Source: Staphylococcus hominis subsp. hominis
Lineage (GTDB): Bacteria; Bacillota; Bacilli; Staphylococcales; Staphylococcaceae
NCBI RefSeq assembly: GCF_002901845.1
Contig: NZ_PPQE01000025.1
Location: 245,658-309,657, forward strand
Reading direction: 5' to 3'
DNA length: 64,000 nt
Both the position numbers and the translations under genes were made by a program. This document shows positions 60,491-64,000 of this stretch, one piece after another. Positions within the stretch are counted from its first letter, which is position 1. Every line of letters starts with the position of its first letter. The notes beneath the pieces are model-generated. The model had not been told where the DNA came from. It made no database searches and saw nothing but the letters and a program-made list of their open reading frames with translations.

Positions 60491-62049
60491 GTTTAAAAGA
60501 AGAAATAGAATCAAGAAAAACGTTTGCTATTATTTCACACCCGGATGCTGGTAAAACGACGCTAACTGAAAAATTATTATATTTTAGTGGTGCTATTCGT
60601 GAAGCGGGTACTGTAAAAGGAAAAAAAACAGGGAAATTTGCAACCAGTGACTGGATGAAAGTAGAACAAGAACGTGGTATTTCTGTAACCAGTTCAGTCA
60701 TGCAGTTTGATTATGATGATTATAAAATTAATATTCTAGATACACCAGGACACGAAGATTTTTCTGAAGATACATACCGAACATTAATGGCGGTTGACAG
60801 TGCAGTAATGGTTATCGATTGTGCAAAAGGGATCGAACCCCAAACATTAAAATTATTTAAAGTATGTAAAATGAGAGGCATTCCTATCTTTACTTTTATC
60901 AACAAATTAGACCGTGTAGGTAAAGAGCCATTTGAACTATTAGAAGAAATAGAAGAAACGTTAAATATTGACACATACCCAATGAATTGGCCAATAGGAA
61001 TGGGACAAAACTTTTTTGGTATTATTGATCGTGAGACTAAAACTATTGAACCTTTTAGAGATGAAGAGAACATATTACATTTAAATGATGAGTATGAACT
61101 TGAAGAAGAACACACCATTGGCAATGATAGTGCTTTCGAACAAGCGATTGAAGAATTTATGTTAGTTGAAGAAGCTGGCGAAAAATTTGACAATGGAGCA
61201 TTATTAAATGGCGATTTAACTCCTGTATTTTTTGGCTCAGCATTGGCTAATTTCGGGGTTCAGAATTTCTTGAATGCATATGTAGATTATGCGCCTATGC
61301 CTAATGCTCGTCAGACGAATGAAGAAGTTGAAGTTAGCCCGTTTGATGACGAGTTCTCGGGTTTTATATTTAAAATTCAAGCGAATATGGATCCAAAACA
61401 TAGAGATAGAATTGCTTTTATGAGAGTAGTCAGTGGCGCGTTTGAAAGAGGTATGGATGTGACCTTGCAACGTACCAATAAAAAACAAAAAATCACACGC
61501 TCTACCTCTTTTATGGCAGATGATAAAGAAACCGTCAATCACGCTGTAGCTGGAGATATTATTGGATTATACGATACAGGTAACTACCAAATTGGTGATA
61601 CATTAGTTGGAGGTAAACAAAAATTTAACTTCCAAGATTTACCACAATTTACACCTGAAATTTTCATGAAAGTCTCTGCTAAAAATGTTATGAAACAAAA
61701 ACATTTCCATAAGGGAATTGAACAGCTTGTGCAAGAAGGTGCGATTCAATATTATAAAACACTTCATACGAATCAAATTATTCTCGGTGCAGTGGGTCAA
61801 TTACAATTTGAAGTATTCGAGCACAGAATGAAAAATGAATACAATGTAGATGTCGTCATGGAACCTGTAGGTAGAAAAATTGCACGTTGGATTGAAAATG
61901 AAGAGGATATTCAAGATAAGATGAACACGTCACGTTCTATTTTAGTGAAAGACAGATATGATAAGTTTGTTTTCTTATTTGAAAATGAATTTGCTACACG
62001 TTGGTTTGAAGAAAAATTCCCAGATATTAAACTATATAGTTTATTATAA
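60487..62049 (+). CDS. prfC: Peptide chain release factor 3
   Basis: RF3 is a GTPase that recycles RF1/RF2 from the ribosome after termination. The 520-residue protein has G1 [16 protein letters not shown], switch I/II with [15 protein letters not shown] and [15 protein letters not shown]4 [13 protein letters not shown], then domains II and III typical of RF3 ([18 protein letters not shown]). AAAGGAG lies ahead of the ATG. It completes the murE-small gene-prfC unit, with both junctions overlapping. No clear terminator follows. Confidence 0.95.
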   Translation: MSLKEEIESRKTFAIISHPDAGKTTLTEKLLYFSGAIREAGTVKGKKTGKFATSDWMKVEQERGISVTSSVMQFDYDDYKINILDTPGHEDFSEDTYRTLMAVDSAVMVIDCAKGIEPQTLKLFKVCKMRGIPIFTFINKLDRVGKEPFELLEEIEETLNIDTYPMNWPIGMGQNFFGIIDRETKTIEPFRDEENILHLNDEYELEEEHTIGNDSAFEQAIEEFMLVEEAGEKFDNGALLNGDLTPVFFGSALANFGVQNFLNAYVDYAPMPNARQTNEEVEVSPFDDEFSGFIFKIQANMDPKHRDRIAFMRVVSGAFERGMDVTLQRTNKKQKITRSTSFMADDKETVNHAVAGDIIGLYDTGNYQIGDTLVGGKQKFNFQDLPQFTPEIFMKVSAKNVMKQKHFHKGIEQLVQEGAIQYYKTLHTNQIILGAVGQLQFEVFEHRMKNEYNVDVVMEPVGRKIARWIENEEDIQDKMNTSRSILVKDRYDKFVFLFENEFATRWFEEKFPDIKLYSLL

Positions 62050-62114
62050 AAAATGACAATATAAGGTTTAATTTAAAATAATAATAAAGAGATACAATAT
62101 TTTTAGCTTTAACA

Positions 62115-62144
62115 TTGTTTATATATACCAAATCTGGTTATAAT
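62115..62144 (+). promoter_or_regulatory. terC promoter
   Basis: TTGTTT (62115-62120), 18-base spacer, TATAAT (62139-62144), placing the transcript start just ahead of the riboswitch aptamer. Confidence 0.65.
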
Positions 62145-62159
62145 ACTCTTAACAAATAA

Positions 62160-62326
62160 ATACCTATGACTTAATGTCAGAGGGGAGTAACTTGAGAATT
62201 TGAGGGGCTATATTACTAACATCTTAAATTCAGCATTTTATCGTCATTACGAAGTTGATACTTCCGGTAAAATGAGCAAATTTGCTAAGTGAGACCTTTG
62301 CTATGAATTAGCATAGGTCTTTTTAT
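62160..62326 (+). promoter_or_regulatory. yybP-ykoY Mn2+ riboswitch with terminator platform upstream of terC
   Basis: The leader holds the class hallmarks GGGGAGTA (62182-62189 region), the GTCATTACG loop (62243-62251) and GAGACC (62291-62296). Helix P1 can form from CAGAGG (62178-62183) and CCTTTG (62295-62300). The same CCTTTG is part of a terminator, GACCTTTGCTA (62293-62303) with TAGCATAGGTC (62309-62319) and T5, so metal-bound aptamer and terminator exclude each other: Mn2+ should turn expression on. The class controls Mn2+ exporters in many bacteria, fitting the TerC gene that follows. Confidence 0.9.
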
Positions 62327-62358
62327 TTGTAAAAAATAAATAAAGGAGCTGTCTTTTC

Positions 62359-63156
62359 ATGGATCCAAGCTTAATTTTACCTTATTTGTGGGTAATATTA
62401 GTGTTAGTATTTTTAGAAGGATTACTAGCAGCAGATAACGCGGTTGTAATGGCAGTAATGGTTAAGCATTTACCACCAGCACAGCGTAAAAAAGCATTAT
62501 TCTATGGTTTACTAGGAGCATTTATTTTCCGTTTTATTGCTTTATTTTTAATTAGTATTATTGTGAATTTCTGGTTTATTCAAGCGATTGGTGCTGCATA
62601 CTTAATTTTCATGTCTATTAGAAATCTTTGGAATTTCTTCCATAAGAAAGATGAAGAGGAACAAGTTGGGGATGAACATCATTATGATGAAACTGGCGCT
62701 GAAAAGAAAGTAAGTGCTGGAAAATTTTGGGCTACCGTATTTAAAGTAGAGTTTGCTGACATTGCCTTTGCAATTGATTCTATGTTAGCAGCAATGGCTA
62801 TTGCAGTGACACTTCCTAAGATGGGTATTCATTTTGGCGGTATGGATTTAGGTCAATTTGGAGTCATGTTCATCGGGGGTATGATTGGTGTTATTTTAAT
62901 GCGTTTTGCAGCAACATGGTTTGTTGATTTATTAAATAAATATCCAGGTTTAGAAGGTGCCGCTTTCGCAATTGTTGGCTGGGTAGGTATTAAATTAGTA
63001 GTTATCGTATTAGCTCATCCAGATATTGGCGTATTATCAGAAGATTTCCCACATAGTACGTTATGGCAAGCAATCTTCTGGACTGTAATGATTTTATTAG
63101 TTGTGATTGGATGGTTAACATCAGTACGAAAAAATAAAAAGAATGCTAAGCATTAG
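62359..63156 (+). CDS. TerC family membrane protein, likely Mn2+ efflux (MeeY/YkoY type)
   Basis: A 265-residue integral membrane protein with seven or so helices. The TerC signature is clear: FLEGLLAADNAVVMAVMVKHLP early and VEFADIAFAIDSMLAAMAIA in the middle, each with acidic residues for metal in the membrane. A charged loop (about residues 95-125, EEEQVGDEHHYDE) links the halves. Bacillus TerC proteins YceF/YkoY export Mn2+ and support metallation of secreted enzymes. AAAGGAG lies ahead of the ATG. Control by the Mn2+ riboswitch supports the assignment. Confidence 0.9.
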   Translation: MDPSLILPYLWVILVLVFLEGLLAADNAVVMAVMVKHLPPAQRKKALFYGLLGAFIFRFIALFLISIIVNFWFIQAIGAAYLIFMSIRNLWNFFHKKDEEEQVGDEHHYDETGAEKKVSAGKFWATVFKVEFADIAFAIDSMLAAMAIAVTLPKMGIHFGGMDLGQFGVMFIGGMIGVILMRFAATWFVDLLNKYPGLEGAAFAIVGWVGIKLVVIVLAHPDIGVLSEDFPHSTLWQAIFWTVMILLVVIGWLTSVRKNKKNAKH

Positions 63157-63167
63157 ATATAATCGAT

Positions 63168-63209
63168 ACCTTTTGAAGTTTTTTATAAGAGACTTCAAAA
63201 GGTTTTTTC
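63168..63209 (+). terminator. Terminator after terC
   Basis: ACCTTTTGAAGT (63168-63179) pairs with ACTTCAAAAGGT (63192-63203), T6 tail. Confidence 0.88.
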
Positions 63210-63389
63210 AATTAATAAATATTTGTATAATATTTTTAGAAAATATTTGACAATCGTTTGCTTATTAACACTAATGATATTAAAATTTAAGTAATATATA
63301 AATTAATTCAGATAGATATATAACCACATAAAAGTAAATCATTTTTTTAGTGATATATATTGTGATTTCAAGGTTAGGAGTGGGCATCT

Positions 63390-64000
63390 TTGGATAATGA
63401 TAAAAAACAAGTGATACCGCGTAGTAAATATGGGCGTAAACGTCACGAATACTTTCATAATGAAGAACGCGAGGAACGTATTGAACGTGAAAGACAAAAG
63501 CGTGAACATTTAGCGGAAAAAGAACAGCATCAAGCAAAAGTAAATGAAGAACGTGTCAAAGATAATTTAAGAAAAGCTAGAATTGAGAAATTAACACAAG
63601 AAGAAATTCAACAACAACAACATTTAGCTAAGTTAAGATCAAAAAGAGATGCATCAAAAACAGCTAAGAAAAATAATAGGCATCATTTAACTCTGCCTGA
63701 AGAACAACATCTTAAACAAGAAGACATACATAATGAGAAATTGAAACAGCAAAAACCAATTTCGAGTAATGGCTCAAAAAGTGAAAATGAAACGAATAAA
63801 TCTATAGAACCAACTTATAGTAGATTGAATAAAAATAATGAATCTCGTCAAAAGTCTAAAAAAGAAAAAGACAATCAGCATAATGATACAATTAAAACAC
63901 AATCTAAACATCCAACAATAACTGAAGAATCATACACTTCAACTAAGGATAAAGAATCAATCGATACTGAGAAAGAACAAATGTCAACTCAGCAACATTC
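63390..64000 (+). CDS. HtrA-like serine protease, N-terminal part (runs off the window)
   Basis: The first 203 codons of a long frame are present and remain open at the right edge. They encode [24 protein letters not shown] followed by an extremely charged, low-complexity stretch rich in Glu, Lys, Gln and Asn with coiled-coil character ([19 protein letters not shown]). This matches the cytoplasmic N-terminal extension of staphylococcal HtrA-like proteases, whose membrane helix, trypsin-like domain and PDZ domain would lie beyond the window. The start is TTG at 63390, with TTAGGAG about 10 bases ahead. Identification rests on the N-terminus and the terC neighbour only. Confidence 0.85.
   Translation, partial: MDNDKKQVIPRSKYGRKRHEYFHNEEREERIERERQKREHLAEKEQHQAKVNEERVKDNLRKARIEKLTQEEIQQQQHLAKLRSKRDASKTAKKNNRHHLTLPEEQHLKQEDIHNEKLKQQKPISSNGSKSENETNKSIEPTYSRLNKNNESRQKSKKEKDNQHNDTIKTQSKHPTITEESYTSTKDKESIDTEKEQMSTQQH

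Noticed and set aside
60720..61193. Minus-strand 157-codon frame within prfC
   Set aside because: Serine-rich shadow of acidic codons in the prfC GTPase domain; no start signals.
63280..63537. Minus-strand 85-codon frame across the HtrA-like start
   Set aside because: The plus-strand frame has a ribosome site and matches the known N-terminus of the protease; the antisense frame has neither.

Overview
This 64 kb window is AT-rich, low-GC Gram-positive chromosome. It is the conserved core of a Staphylococcus genome: gene order and protein sequences match, block by block, the ofrA-rocD-gudB-glpQ-argHG-pgi ... prfC-terC-htrA-like segment that I know from S. aureus and S. epidermidis. Differences from S. 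aureus in fast-evolving proteins (HtrA-like N-terminus, SpsA, GlpQ) and an IS1272-type remnant point to a coagulase-negative species. I cannot name the species from sequence alone. There is no prophage, CRISPR array, rRNA, tRNA or resistance island.

Layout. 1-10.2 kb: end of an S1-domain protein, an old yellow enzyme (ofrA), ornithine aminotransferase and glutamate dehydrogenase (rocD, gudB; each with a CcpA cre site), secreted glycerophosphodiesterase (glpQ), an IS1272-like transposase relic, argG-argH and pgi. 10.5-19.5 kb: a VTT membrane protein, the signal peptidase pair spsA (inactive) and spsB (active), and the AddAB helicase-nuclease. 19.6-29.3 kb: an FAH-family hydrolase, a UPF0344 membrane protein, CoA-disulfide reductase, a Cof-type phosphatase, sufT, an OatA-like acyltransferase, clpB under a CtsR box, and a YjzD-like peptide. 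29.5-38.1 kb: fabH-fabF under a FapR operator, a DUF3899 protein, and the oppBCDFA oligopeptide importer with a CodY-like box.

38.1-46 kb: trpS; then spxA, mecA, coiA, pepF, the small RNA RsaE (RoxS), spxH (yjbH), truncated haemoglobin and a CYTH protein. This places the redox regulator Spx within a few kb of its ClpXP adaptor. 46-52 kb: one long plus-strand run UPF0738-relQ-nadK-rluD-like-mgtE-cpaA, linking (p)ppGpp synthesis, NADP supply, Mg2+ uptake and a c-di-AMP-gated antiporter. 52-64 kb: fabI, an AI-2E family permease, yjcH- and yjcG-like genes, ltaA-ugtP (lipoteichoic acid anchor), murE-(small gene)-prfC, a Mn2+ riboswitch ahead of terC, and the start of an HtrA-like protease that runs off the window.

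For many genes the correct start lies inside the longest open frame. I chose starts by Shine-Dalgarno position and by family length; several are TTG (glpQ, spsA, spsB, yisL-like, clpB, murE, htrA-like). I found no undescribed multi-gene system. The most rewarding signals are regulatory or structural: RsaE, the Mn riboswitch expression platform, paired cre sites, tandem CodY-like boxes at trpS/spxA, and a two-copy intergenic repeat behind pgi and fabI.
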